DNA from: Hyphomicrobiales bacterium
GTDB lineage: Bacteria > Pseudomonadota > Alphaproteobacteria > Rhizobiales > Beijerinckiaceae
Assembly (NCBI GenBank): GCA_003963405.1
Contig: RXIY01000013.1
Span: forward strand, 1 to 64,000
Length of the DNA: 64,000 bases
Direction of reading: 5' to 3'
Below the pieces are notes generated by a model, which saw nothing but the letters and a program-made list of their open reading frames with translations, was not told where the DNA came from and made no database searches. Both the position numbers and the translations under genes were made by a program. How positions within the stretch are numbered: position 1 is the stretch's first letter; each line of letters opens with the position of its first letter. Shown one piece after another: positions 52,074 to 60,607 of this stretch.

Positions 52074-53161
52074 CCGTATTGCAAAACTGCTCGGCGCAGA
52101 GTTACGGATCCGGAATCATTCCCCAGATTCTTTCCGGCGTCGACCAGACCGGCTGCACCTATGTCCAAGGGGCCTTTCAGGAGCTCGCCCGCGACGTGAC
52201 AGCGGGTGGGGCAGGGGCTTCGATCGCCTCGCTCCTTCTCATCGCCTATGTGATCTTTTGGGGATTTGGCGTCTGGTCTGGCGCCGCCACGGGAACCGCG
52301 ACCGACGCCGCCTTCCGGCTGTTTCGGGCCTTTGTGATCTACGCGCTCGCAACCTCCTGGAGCGACTTCACGAGCTTCGCCTACACGCTCTTCAATGAAG
52401 GGCCGGCGGCGATCGGCAATCGGCTGCTCAGCGTCGGCAACAATAACACTTACACGTCCCCAAACGCCGTCGTCTCGGCGCTGGAAGCGATCTGGAACCA
52501 AGTCGCGCAAGGCTTTCAGCTCCATTTCGCGTTCAGCCTGCAATCCTTCGCCTCGGCCCTCGTCGGGCTCGCCTGCGTGATCATCATCGCGCTGTTTCTG
52601 GCGGTCGCCACCTTCACGATCATCCTCTCGAAGGTTTTTCTGTGGCTGGTCCTCGGCATTGCGCCCTTGATGATCCTGCTGCTGCTTTTCGACGCCTCCT
52701 CGCGCTTCTTTTCCGGCTGGCTCGCCGCCGCCGTCATGTACGCGATGCTGCAGGTGCTGGTTTACGCCTTTCTCGCCTTCTACCTCACCGTCACGCAGCC
52801 GATCTTCGCGAGCCTCGGCGCCGCCATCAACAGCGGCCAGGTCGACTGGGGCGCGCTCGCGCCTTTCTTCCTCGTCGGCCTGACCGGGCTCTTCCTGCTA
52901 AGCCAACTGCCCGGCATGGCCGCGGCGATCGCCGGCGGCATTCCTCTCTACGCGACGACGATCGGCGGGCTTTGGCGCTCGGTCACGGCGAATAGCGCGC
53001 GCGTCGCCTCAGGCGCTTATCGCGCCCGCGTGCCCTTTGGCTACGGCGCGCGCCTCGGCCTCGATCGGTCGCTGCAAGATCGTCTCACGCGCGCCCGCTA
53101 TGAGCGCATCTACGGCCAGCGCGCCGCCGATGTGCTGGCCAAGAAAATGGACCGGATTTGA
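52070..53161 (+). CDS. virB6: VirB6-like polytopic membrane protein
   Basis: 363-aa TrbL/VirB6 family channel component with at least five hydrophobic segments (for example IASLLLIAYVIFWGFGVWSG, VGLACVIIIALFLAVATFTI, VFLWLVLGIAPLMILLLLFD and LAPFFLVGLTGLFLLSQLPG). The C-terminal tail is cytoplasmic and basic (RTRYERIYGQRAADV-like). It starts at GTG 52070, overlapping virB7, and ends overlapping virB8 (TGATG). Confidence 0.9.
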   Translation: MTVLQNCSAQSYGSGIIPQILSGVDQTGCTYVQGAFQELARDVTAGGAGASIASLLLIAYVIFWGFGVWSGAATGTATDAAFRLFRAFVIYALATSWSDFTSFAYTLFNEGPAAIGNRLLSVGNNNTYTSPNAVVSALEAIWNQVAQGFQLHFAFSLQSFASALVGLACVIIIALFLAVATFTIILSKVFLWLVLGIAPLMILLLLFDASSRFFSGWLAAAVMYAMLQVLVYAFLAFYLTVTQPIFASLGAAINSGQVDWGALAPFFLVGLTGLFLLSQLPGMAAAIAGGIPLYATTIGGLWRSVTANSARVASGAYRARVPFGYGARLGLDRSLQDRLTRARYERIYGQRAADVLAKKMDRI

Positions 53162-53934
53162 TGATGTGGGAATTACCGCTTCGCCGCCTCTCGCGCAGGG
53201 CCTTGCGAGATGAGTTCGCCCCCAATGCGCCGGGCCCTGGGGCTTCCGCGGCAGGGGAGGGCGCGCGCTACTACCAGGAGGGTGGGACTTGGGAAGAGGA
53301 CCGGACGCTCTGGAAAAACTCGTCGCTCTCGATCGCCTGGATCATCGCCGCCGTGATGACCGTCATCGCGCTCGGCGCGATCGTCTCGCTTGTAAGCCTC
53401 GCGCCGCTCAAGACCTTTGAGCCCTATATGATCGTCGTCGACAAATCCTCAGGCTTCGTCGAGGTCAAGCGCCCGATGGCCGAGGGGGCGCTCAGCCAGG
53501 ATGAAGCCGTCACCATGTTCAATGTCGTGCGCTATGTGAAGGCGCGCGAGACCTACGATCCCAAGGCGCTAAAGGACAATTTCGATCTCGCGCAGCTGCT
53601 CTCGACCGGCGACGCCGCCCGCGATCTCACGGATATTTTCAGCCCGGCCAATCCGAAGAACCCGATCAAACTCCTCGGCGCGACCATGGAGGTCGCCGTC
53701 TCCGTCAAATCGGTGACCTTCCCGAACCAGCGCACGGCGCTGGTGCGCTTTGGCACGGACGAGAAATCCGCGTCCAACATCATCCATCGCGACTGGGTGG
53801 CGCTGGTGCGTTTCCGCTATTCCGGCTCGCCCATGTCGAACCAGATGCGCTTCGACAATCCGCTCGGATTCCAGACGACGGAATACCGCCGCGACCAGGA
53901 AACAGTCCCGACCGCGGCGGGAGCTGACAAATGA
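53161..53934 (+). CDS. virB8: VirB8-like inner-membrane protein
   Basis: 257-aa bitopic protein: a cytoplasmic N-terminus with WEEDRTLWKNSSLSIAWIIA leading into a single membrane segment (about 60-82), then a periplasmic NTF2-like domain with LAPLKTFEPYMIVVDKSSGF and RDWVALVRFRYSG. It nucleates T4SS assembly. The ATG at 53161 overlaps the virB6 stop. It overlaps virB9 by 4 bp. Confidence 0.9.
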   Translation: MMWELPLRRLSRRALRDEFAPNAPGPGASAAGEGARYYQEGGTWEEDRTLWKNSSLSIAWIIAAVMTVIALGAIVSLVSLAPLKTFEPYMIVVDKSSGFVEVKRPMAEGALSQDEAVTMFNVVRYVKARETYDPKALKDNFDLAQLLSTGDAARDLTDIFSPANPKNPIKLLGATMEVAVSVKSVTFPNQRTALVRFGTDEKSASNIIHRDWVALVRFRYSGSPMSNQMRFDNPLGFQTTEYRRDQETVPTAAGADK

Positions 53935-54749
53935 CCCCGCATCTCGGCTTCTCCCTCCTTCTCGGCCTGCTCGCGACCGGCGCTCCGAGCATCGCGCTGG
54001 CAGAGGAACTGCCGTGGGCCGGGCGCTACGACGCTCGGGTGCGGGAGGTCAGTTTCCGCCCCGACGAGGTCGTCGCCATCAACGGCTCCTACGGCGTCTC
54101 GACGATGATCGTGCTGGGCGAGGACGAGAAGATCGAGACATTGGCGCTCGGCGACTCGCTCGCCTGGAAGGTCGAGCCCAACAAACGCGGCAACATCATC
54201 TTCGTCAAGCCGGTCGAGAGGAACGCGTTTTCCAATTTGAACGTGGTCACATCAAAGCGGATCTATTCCTTCCTCCTGCGCGCGGATTTCCGGCAGGGAA
54301 GGGCGCAGGTGTTCAAGGTGCGCTTTCGCTTTCCCGACGACGAAGCCGACGCCAGGCTCATCGCCCTCGCCAAGGAGCGCGCAAGCTATCCCAATACGAA
54401 GAATTTCAACGTCGCCAACGCCAATAGCGATTACGCTTATAAGGGCTCCTCGCTCTCGAAACCGACCGCGGTCTTCGACGATGGCGTCAAGACCTGGTTT
54501 CGCTTCGCGCCTGATCAGGAGACGCCAGCGATCTTCGTCGTTGATCGCGACCGCAAGGAGAGCGTCGTCAATTTCCATAAAGAGGGGCCCTATATCATCG
54601 TCGATAAGGTCAATTTCCAGTGGACGCTGCGCAACGGCGCGGAAGCGACCTGCGTGTTCAATCGACGGCTGAACAATCTCCATGAGCCTGATGGTCTCGA
54701 ACCCTATGCGCCGGAGCGCGTGAGTTCGACCGGCTTTCAATTTTGGTAA
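53931..54749 (+). CDS. virB9: VirB9-like outer-membrane-complex protein
   Basis: 272-aa secreted protein with a signal peptide (about 1-24, ending LAEELPW) and the CagX/VirB9 fold: DARVREVSFRPDEVVAINGS, ETLALGDSLAWKVEPN, NLNVVTSKRIYSFLLRADFR and, near the C-terminus, CVFNRRLNNLHEPDGLE. It forms the outer-membrane core ring with VirB7 and VirB10. It starts inside the virB8 stop (ATGA). Confidence 0.92.
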   Translation: MTPHLGFSLLLGLLATGAPSIALAEELPWAGRYDARVREVSFRPDEVVAINGSYGVSTMIVLGEDEKIETLALGDSLAWKVEPNKRGNIIFVKPVERNAFSNLNVVTSKRIYSFLLRADFRQGRAQVFKVRFRFPDDEADARLIALAKERASYPNTKNFNVANANSDYAYKGSSLSKPTAVFDDGVKTWFRFAPDQETPAIFVVDRDRKESVVNFHKEGPYIIVDKVNFQWTLRNGAEATCVFNRRLNNLHEPDGLEPYAPERVSSTGFQFW

Positions 54750-54758
54750 GGAGCGAAC

Positions 54759-56060
54759 ATGCCGTCGCCCGAACATTATCGTTCGCTCGAACTCGAAGAC
54801 GCGGCGCGAAGCGCGGTCCAGCGCTCCTCACACGTTATGGGGAATTTCGTCAAAATCGGCGTTCCGAGCGCCGCAGCGCTCTTTGTCGGCTGGATGGTTT
54901 ACACCTCCCAGCATAAGGAGACGCGGCCGATGACCGCGCCGGAAAAAGAGGAGTTCCACACCACCGCCTTTCCGGCGCCCTCGATCGAGCAGCGCCCGAA
55001 TCTGGATCTCGGCAAGATGACGGCCCCGCCGCCGCCTCCCGCCGCCGAGGTTCCCCCGCCGCCAGTCGCCCCTCCCACGCCTCTTGTCGCGCCGCCCGCC
55101 TTTGACACCGAGAGCGGGCCGAAAATCGACGACTCAGAGGACCGACGTCTCGCCGCTGAAGAGGAGCGACGGCGCTGGGAGCGGCTGCGCGCGCCCCAGC
55201 TCGTCGCTGATGGCGCTCCCGGCGCGGCGGTAGGGAACAATGAGCAGGCAGCGGGCAGCGCCTCGGAAATCGCCGACGATGACCCCAACCGCCGCTTTCT
55301 CGCCCGCGCCGGCTCCGCCGGCGTCGAGCGATCCATCGCGACGAAAAATGAGCGGATCGACGCCCTCGTGCCGCAAGGCACAATGGTGCGCGGCGAGCTT
55401 CTGACCGCGATCCAGAGCGACCTCCCAGGCTCCGTGAAGGCCATTACTCGCGAAGACGTCTGGTCCTTCGACGGCCGCCGCGTGCTCATCCCCTCGGGTT
55501 CAACCCTAATCGGCGAATATCGCTCCGGGCTCGCTCGCGGACAGACGCGGGTTTTCGTGGTCTGGACGCGGCTCTTGCGCCCCGACGGCGTCTCCGTTCA
55601 GCTGGGCTCCCAGGGGACGGACGACCTTGGCCGCGCAGGTAACTCCGGCTTCCTCGACAATCACTATGTCGAGCGTTTCGGGGCGGCAGTGGCGCTCAGC
55701 GTCATCGGCGGCGTCTCGCAATTCGTCGCGACGCTTGGTCAGAACGTCAACAGCTACCAGCAACAAAGCCAATATGCGCTCGATCCATTCACCGGCCAGC
55801 TCACCGCGGTCACGACGCTGCCCAATCAAAATCTGATCAACGCCCGGCAGATCGGCGCGCAGCAGATTTCGCAATCCTTGACCCGTCTCTCGCAAGAGGC
55901 GCTCCGGGATTCGATCAACATCCCGCCGACCGTCTACATCGACCAGGGCGCGCGCATTGTCGTCTTCGTCAAGAGGGACCTGGACTTCTCGGAATTCTAT
56001 CCCGACCCGGTCAAAGAGGAATTGAGGGAGCTGCGCCGTGAAGCCAAGGCTCGTCGATAA
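54759..56060 (+). CDS. virB10: VirB10-like energy-sensing core protein
   Basis: 433-aa TrbI/VirB10 protein: an N-terminal cytoplasmic part, one membrane segment (FVKIGVPSAAALFVGWMVYT, about 30-50), a Pro-rich linker (about 88-115), and a C-terminal beta-barrel domain with RGELLTAIQSDLPGSVKAIT, LIPSGSTLIGEYRSGL and VYIDQGARIVVFVKRDLDF. It spans both membranes and couples ATPase energy to channel gating. It overlaps virB11 by 23 bp. Confidence 0.93.
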   Translation: MPSPEHYRSLELEDAARSAVQRSSHVMGNFVKIGVPSAAALFVGWMVYTSQHKETRPMTAPEKEEFHTTAFPAPSIEQRPNLDLGKMTAPPPPPAAEVPPPPVAPPTPLVAPPAFDTESGPKIDDSEDRRLAAEEERRRWERLRAPQLVADGAPGAAVGNNEQAAGSASEIADDDPNRRFLARAGSAGVERSIATKNERIDALVPQGTMVRGELLTAIQSDLPGSVKAITREDVWSFDGRRVLIPSGSTLIGEYRSGLARGQTRVFVVWTRLLRPDGVSVQLGSQGTDDLGRAGNSGFLDNHYVERFGAAVALSVIGGVSQFVATLGQNVNSYQQQSQYALDPFTGQLTAVTTLPNQNLINARQIGAQQISQSLTRLSQEALRDSINIPPTVYIDQGARIVVFVKRDLDFSEFYPDPVKEELRELRREAKARR

Positions 56061-57087
56061 GGACGCCGACGCCCATACAATCTTCCTCGAAGACGCGCTG
56101 GGGCCTCTGCGGGAATGGCTGAACGATGAGACCGTCGTCGAAATCGTCAGCAATGGTCCGGCCGAGCTCTTCGTCGAGGTCCTGGGCGAGTCGTCGATGC
56201 GCCGCATCGAGGCGCCTGCAGTTACGAGCGACTGGATCCGCCATCTCTGCGAACGCGTCGCGGGATTTTCCAACCAAAGCGTCAACAGCGAGCATCCGCT
56301 GCTCTCGGCCGCGCTCGCCACCGGCGAACGCTTTCAAGGCGTGCTGCCGCCGGCGACGACCAACGGCGGAGCCTTTGCGATCCGCAAGCAGGTCATCAAG
56401 GAGCTCGCGCTTGAGGACTATCGCCGCATGGGCTCCTTCGAGCGGGTTAAGGTCTCCGCCGGCGGCGAATTGTCGGAATCCGACCACGCGCTCTGCGAGC
56501 ATTTGGACGCGGGGCGGATCGAGGCCTTCATCCGGCTTGCTGTCCACAACCGTTACTCGATCCTGCTTTCCGGCGGCACCTCGTCGGGCAAAACCACCTT
56601 CCTCAACGCCATTTTGAAGGAAGTGCCGCTCGAGGAGCGGATCGTGACGATCGAAGACACCCGCGAGGTGAAGCCGCGGCAGAAAAATTTCCTGCCGCTC
56701 GTCGCCTCCAAGGGCGACCAGGGCCAGGCGCGGGTGACGATCGAGAGCCTGCTCCAAGCCGCAATGCGCCTACGCCCGGACCGGATTTTTCTCGGCGAAA
56801 TTCGGGGATCCGAGGCCTATTCCTTCCTGCGCGCGGTCAACACTGGCCATCCCGGCTCAATCACGACGATTCACGCCGACAGCCCCGCGGGCGCCTTCGA
56901 GCAGCTCGCGCTGATGGTCATGCAGAGCGGACTCGGCCTGCGTAAGGATGAGATCATCTCCTATGTGAAGACGATCCTGCCAATCGTGATCCAACAGAGC
57001 CGGCTGGGCGGCTGGCGCGGAACGTCTGAGATCTATTTCTCGCGCATGGCGGCCTGGAAGCAGGGCGCCGCAGCGCGGGCGCGCTGA
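56038..57087 (+). CDS. virB11: VirB11-like secretion ATPase
   Basis: 349-aa hexameric secretion ATPase of the PulE/VirB11 family: Walker A SGGTSSGKTTFLNAIL (near 178-193), the Asp box RIVTIEDTREVKP, Walker B PDRIFLGEIRGSEAYSFLRA and the His box GHPGSITTIHADSPAGAFEQ. It starts at GTG 56038 after GGGAG, within the end of virB10. It drives pilus and DNA transfer steps from the cytoplasmic face. Confidence 0.94.
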   Translation: MKPRLVDKDADAHTIFLEDALGPLREWLNDETVVEIVSNGPAELFVEVLGESSMRRIEAPAVTSDWIRHLCERVAGFSNQSVNSEHPLLSAALATGERFQGVLPPATTNGGAFAIRKQVIKELALEDYRRMGSFERVKVSAGGELSESDHALCEHLDAGRIEAFIRLAVHNRYSILLSGGTSSGKTTFLNAILKEVPLEERIVTIEDTREVKPRQKNFLPLVASKGDQGQARVTIESLLQAAMRLRPDRIFLGEIRGSEAYSFLRAVNTGHPGSITTIHADSPAGAFEQLALMVMQSGLGLRKDEIISYVKTILPIVIQQSRLGGWRGTSEIYFSRMAAWKQGAAARAR

Positions 57088-57101
57088 AAGATCGGCCGCC
57101 G

Positions 57102-59150
57102 ATGATGCGGGAACATCTCGAGCGGCTGGTCATTGGGCTATTTGCTCTCATTGCCGCGGCGCTGCTTTGGGTTGTGCCCTATGCGATCGTGACCAGCTTT
57201 CGCTCCGGCTCCTCCAGGCCTGCGCAGAAATGGGAACTCCTCAAGCGGGTCACGACGGAAAATCCCCGCTTCGACCTCGAGCAGTTTCCGCCGATCTCCT
57301 TCGGCCACGGCTTTCCGCTCGCCTACAAGCATTTTTATGTCTATGCGCAGGACGAGCGCGTCTCCAAACTTGCGCTGGAAAACGGCGCCATCGCCGCTGG
57401 CATTGTCCTCGCGCTTTTCGTCGCCCTTGTCGTCTTTCTCTATGTGAACCGGAAATCGACGCTGCATGGAGACGCGCGCTTTGGGACGCTATCCGAGGCC
57501 CGCCGGGCAGGGCTGGCCGCGACGAGCGGAATCATCCTCGGCCGCCTCAACGGAGAAACGCTCGTCTCAAACGACCCCGGGCACGTGCTCATCGTCGGCC
57601 CGACCCGCACCGGCAAGGGCGTGAGCTTCGTGATCCCGAACGGCCTGGCTTGGCCCGGATCCATGGTGACGCTCGACATCAAGAGCGAAAATCTCAAATC
57701 TTTCGGCGCGGCGCGCGCGGCGAAGGGCAACGAAGTCTTCGTCTTTGCACCGGGCTCAGCCTCCTCCCACCGCTACAATCCGCTCGACTATGTGCGGCCC
57801 GGCCCTGAAATGGCGACGGACTGCGCCAACATTGCGAGCTTCCTCGTCTCGACCGGTTCGGTCGAGAACGAATGGACGCTGGCCGCGCGTAAGACCGTCG
57901 CGGCATTGCTCGGCTATGTGATGACGAGCATGCATTTCGAGAAGGCACGTCATATTCGCTCGGCGGTGCGCGTGATCTCGACCGGGCACGATATCGCGGA
58001 TGTGCTCAAAACCATCGCCTCGACGGAAAATGACGGTTCAGTCCCGTCCTGGGTCCTTGACGCCTTCAATCAATTCGTCTCGATCCCCGACCGCACGCGC
58101 GGCTCGGTCATGTTCAACGTCAACAACGCCTTCGCGCCTTGGGACTCGCCGCTGATCTGCGCCGTAACCGAAACATCCGACTTCGACATTCGCGATCTGC
58201 GTCGCAAGCGCATGTCAATCTTCATCGGCTCGCCGCTTGCCGATCTCGAAAGCTATCGTCCGCTCATTCGCATATTATTCCAGCAGATCCACGATGTGCT
58301 GATGCGCGATCTCCCTGGCGCCGACGAACCGCATCAAGTTCTTCTTCTCCTCGACGAATTCTACACGCTCGGCAAGATGTCGTCTCTCGCCTCGAAGATT
58401 GCCGTCAGCGCCGGCTATGGCTTCCGCATGGCGATCGTGCTGCAGAACATTTCGCAGCTCGACGAAATTTACGGCAAGGCGATGCGCGAGACGCTCGTCG
58501 CGGGCGCCGCCCTAAAGCTCTTCGTCGCGATCAACGATAATGAGACCGCCAAATATGTCTGCGATGCACTCGGGACCTATACCGCGACGCATACGACCAA
58601 GATGATGGGAGCGGGCCTCTCCCAATCTCGTGTCTCGCTCGGGCACATGGCCGCGCCGTTGCGGCGGCCGCAAGAATTGACGCGCATGCCGAAGGACAAG
58701 TCGATCCTACTCGTTGCCAGCGCGCGGCCGTTCGAGATTGGGAAGCTCTACTTCTTTCGTGAACGGCAGATGCGGCGGTTGATTGAGCAAACCGCGGTTC
58801 CGTTGATCGATTCGCCGGGTTTGCTGCCCTGGACCGAGCCCTCAGCGTGGCTGGATGCTCATTTGAAGTCGGGGCTGGTCTCGAAGGCGGCGCAAGCTGA
58901 GTCCGCTGCAACCCCCGTCTCGCATACGAACGAGAAATCCGCCGCCGAAGCGCCGCCAGGAGACTCTAACCAAGAAGGCGCGCGAAAGCAGCGAGCGGAC
59001 GTTGATATGGAGGTTTCCGACGTCATCGCCAGGATAAACGCCGAGGCGCGGCAGGCAATTTCCTCGCACGCTGGCGACGATATTGGATCTGCTCTGAAGA
59101 GTCTGACGGCGATCACAGAGAAAATCCGAAAAGATTGGAGCGCCGCTTAG
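57102..59150 (+). CDS. virD4: VirD4/TraG-type coupling protein
   Basis: 682-aa coupling ATPase that links the relaxosome to the T4SS channel. Two N-terminal membrane segments (LVIGLFALIAAALLWVVPYA; IAAGIVLALFVALVVFLYVN), Walker A IVGPTRTGKGVSFVIPN (near 166), Walker B LLLLDEFYTLGKMSSLASKI (near 414), and a charged C-terminal tail from about 590 that likely contacts cargo. No relaxase gene is visible in the window. A weak stem (ACCC/GGGT, 59159-59170, followed by TTTT) may end the operon. Confidence 0.94.
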   Translation: MMREHLERLVIGLFALIAAALLWVVPYAIVTSFRSGSSRPAQKWELLKRVTTENPRFDLEQFPPISFGHGFPLAYKHFYVYAQDERVSKLALENGAIAAGIVLALFVALVVFLYVNRKSTLHGDARFGTLSEARRAGLAATSGIILGRLNGETLVSNDPGHVLIVGPTRTGKGVSFVIPNGLAWPGSMVTLDIKSENLKSFGAARAAKGNEVFVFAPGSASSHRYNPLDYVRPGPEMATDCANIASFLVSTGSVENEWTLAARKTVAALLGYVMTSMHFEKARHIRSAVRVISTGHDIADVLKTIASTENDGSVPSWVLDAFNQFVSIPDRTRGSVMFNVNNAFAPWDSPLICAVTETSDFDIRDLRRKRMSIFIGSPLADLESYRPLIRILFQQIHDVLMRDLPGADEPHQVLLLLDEFYTLGKMSSLASKIAVSAGYGFRMAIVLQNISQLDEIYGKAMRETLVAGAALKLFVAINDNETAKYVCDALGTYTATHTTKMMGAGLSQSRVSLGHMAAPLRRPQELTRMPKDKSILLVASARPFEIGKLYFFRERQMRRLIEQTAVPLIDSPGLLPWTEPSAWLDAHLKSGLVSKAAQAESAATPVSHTNEKSAAEAPPGDSNQEGARKQRADVDMEVSDVIARINAEARQAISSHAGDDIGSALKSLTAITEKIRKDWSAA

Positions 59151-59370
59151 CTTCCAGACCCTCAAGGGTTTTGGCTTCGTGGGTGGGGTCGAGAATGAAT
59201 TGCAGTGCTCGGATGATTCGCGCTTGCCAACCTTGCTCTCGCCGATGATGACGACGCTCTCGTCGGTTTGCAGTCCAAGCTTCGAAAAATTTGCGAATTC
59301 CCGATTTTAGGCCCGCGAGATTCACACCTTCGCCTTCCCTTTCTCTTAGCCATCGAACGCCGCTGCTCGT

Positions 59371-60120
59371 TTATGGTCTAGCCGGCGGCGCTGACGTCGC
59401 CCGGGGGGCTGGAGCGGATCGCGAAGGGACGATGTCCTTGAGCCAATTCACCGTTAGCGCGATCACAAGTGCAAGCGCGACTGCACCGATGACGCGGTAG
59501 TAGGTCTGCTCCTTCTCAACGGCATGGACGCGGTCTCCGAGTGCCTTGTCAACGTCCTTGATCTTCTTCGAAAGGCTGGCGAAAGACTGCAGCTCACCGG
59601 CAACGGACGTGACCAGCTCGGGATCGATACCCTCGTGAATGGTGCCGTCCTTCTTAAAGGCGGTCTCGCAGTCGAGGCTTGAGTACCAGATCAGGAAGAT
59701 TGGTTGCCCGCGCTTGAGGTGGATCGGCACGGGGCCTGCATTGAAGACGGCGAAAGTTAGCTGGCCGCGATAGCCCGGATCTACGTGAAATCCCGACACA
59801 TTGACGAGGCCTCGGAACTTGATCTTAGCGCGAATAGAGATGAAAGCCAGAGCATCGGCTGGAACTGAGACGATCTCCTCGGTAAGCAGGAAGGCGAACT
59901 GGCCGGGCGGAACGGTGAATGCCTCGCCGTCGCTAAGTTTACGGACGGTGACTGTGGTGGGATCGGCCGTCTGATCATTGGGCGAGACATAGACTTCGGG
60001 GCCGATGGATAACGTGTAGGCAGCACAGTCCACGCGTTCGGGCGCGAACGGGTCGATCAGCGTTTTCAGCCGCTCGCTGAGCGTTTCCCCGCTCCAGAAC
60101 ATGGCCGGTGGCTTGGTCAT
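59371..60120 (-). CDS. Membrane-anchored dCTP-deaminase/dUTPase-fold protein
   Basis: 249-aa protein. Residues 1-150 follow the dCTP deaminase (Dcd) fold: VDCAAYTLSIGPEVYV, GQFAFLLTEEIVSVPADALA, IRAKIKFRGLVNVSGFHVDP and GYRGQLTFAVFNAGPVPIHL. Relative to active Dcd, the Ser-Ser of the RSS motif is not conserved (RAK here), and the catalytic Glu in the strand after DPG-x-x-G is replaced (TFAVFN rather than TLELSN). Catalysis is therefore doubtful and nucleotide binding more likely. A coiled coil (about 175-205) leads to a C-terminal membrane segment (VIGAVALALVIALTVNWL) and a Pro/Ala-rich tail. It is divergent from the AcpS-like gene by 101 bp. Confidence 0.78.
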   Translation of the reverse strand: MTKPPAMFWSGETLSERLKTLIDPFAPERVDCAAYTLSIGPEVYVSPNDQTADPTTVTVRKLSDGEAFTVPPGQFAFLLTEEIVSVPADALAFISIRAKIKFRGLVNVSGFHVDPGYRGQLTFAVFNAGPVPIHLKRGQPIFLIWYSSLDCETAFKKDGTIHEGIDPELVTSVAGELQSFASLSKKIKDVDKALGDRVHAVEKEQTYYRVIGAVALALVIALTVNWLKDIVPSRSAPAPRATSAPPARP

Positions 60121-60221
60121 TACTTTGCTCCCCCTGGTCTCTATTATTCAGCCGTCATTCGCCGCGCTCCTTGGTTTTGGACGCGCCTCGATCTGTTGGG
60201 CTCAAGGGAAAGAAGGCTTTC

Positions 60222-60605
60222 GTGAACTTCATCGGACACGGCATCGACCTTGTGGAGGTCGCCGAGATGCGGCGTTGGATCGACGATCCGCGCAACCCGC
60301 TCGTTCCGCGTTGCTTTGGTCAGGCTGAGCTTGACGAGATCGGCAATGGGACCGATCGGGTCGAGCGCCTGGCGGGGCGGTTTGCCGCCAAGGAGGCGGT
60401 GCTCAAGGCGCTTGGGACGGGCTTCGGCGCTGGGATTGCGTTCACGGATGTCGTGATTCACCGCGCACCGGGCGCAGCGCCGGAGGTCCAACTCGCCGGC
60501 GGCGCGCTGAAGACCGCAGCGGCGTTGGGGATAACCGCCTGGCGTCTCAGCATTAGCCATGCAGGCGGTTTGGCGATGGCGAGCGTTATCGCACTGGGGC
60601 CGTAG
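60222..60605 (+). CDS. AcpS-type holo-ACP synthase / 4'-phosphopantetheinyl transferase
   Basis: 127-aa protein, the usual length of AcpS. It transfers phosphopantetheine from coenzyme A to an acceptor, normally a serine on acyl carrier protein. Motifs: GIDLVEVAEMRRWIDD with the Mg-binding Asp, CFGQAELDEI, and the core LAGRFAAKEAVLKALGTGFG, then AWRLSISHAGGLAMASV. I chose the GTG at 60222 after AAGAAGG; an upstream start at 60108 gives an implausible N-terminus. It is the only plus-strand gene here, convergent with the MazG-like gene by 2 bp and divergent from the Dcd-fold gene. No carrier-protein gene is visible nearby, so its acceptor is unknown. Confidence 0.82.
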   Translation: MNFIGHGIDLVEVAEMRRWIDDPRNPLVPRCFGQAELDEIGNGTDRVERLAGRFAAKEAVLKALGTGFGAGIAFTDVVIHRAPGAAPEVQLAGGALKTAAALGITAWRLSISHAGGLAMASVIALGP

Positions 60606-60607
60606 GC

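Noticed and set aside
59162-59353. Small minus-strand frames after virD4
   Set aside because: Arg/Ser-rich composition, no start signals, and overlap with each other; not supported as genes.
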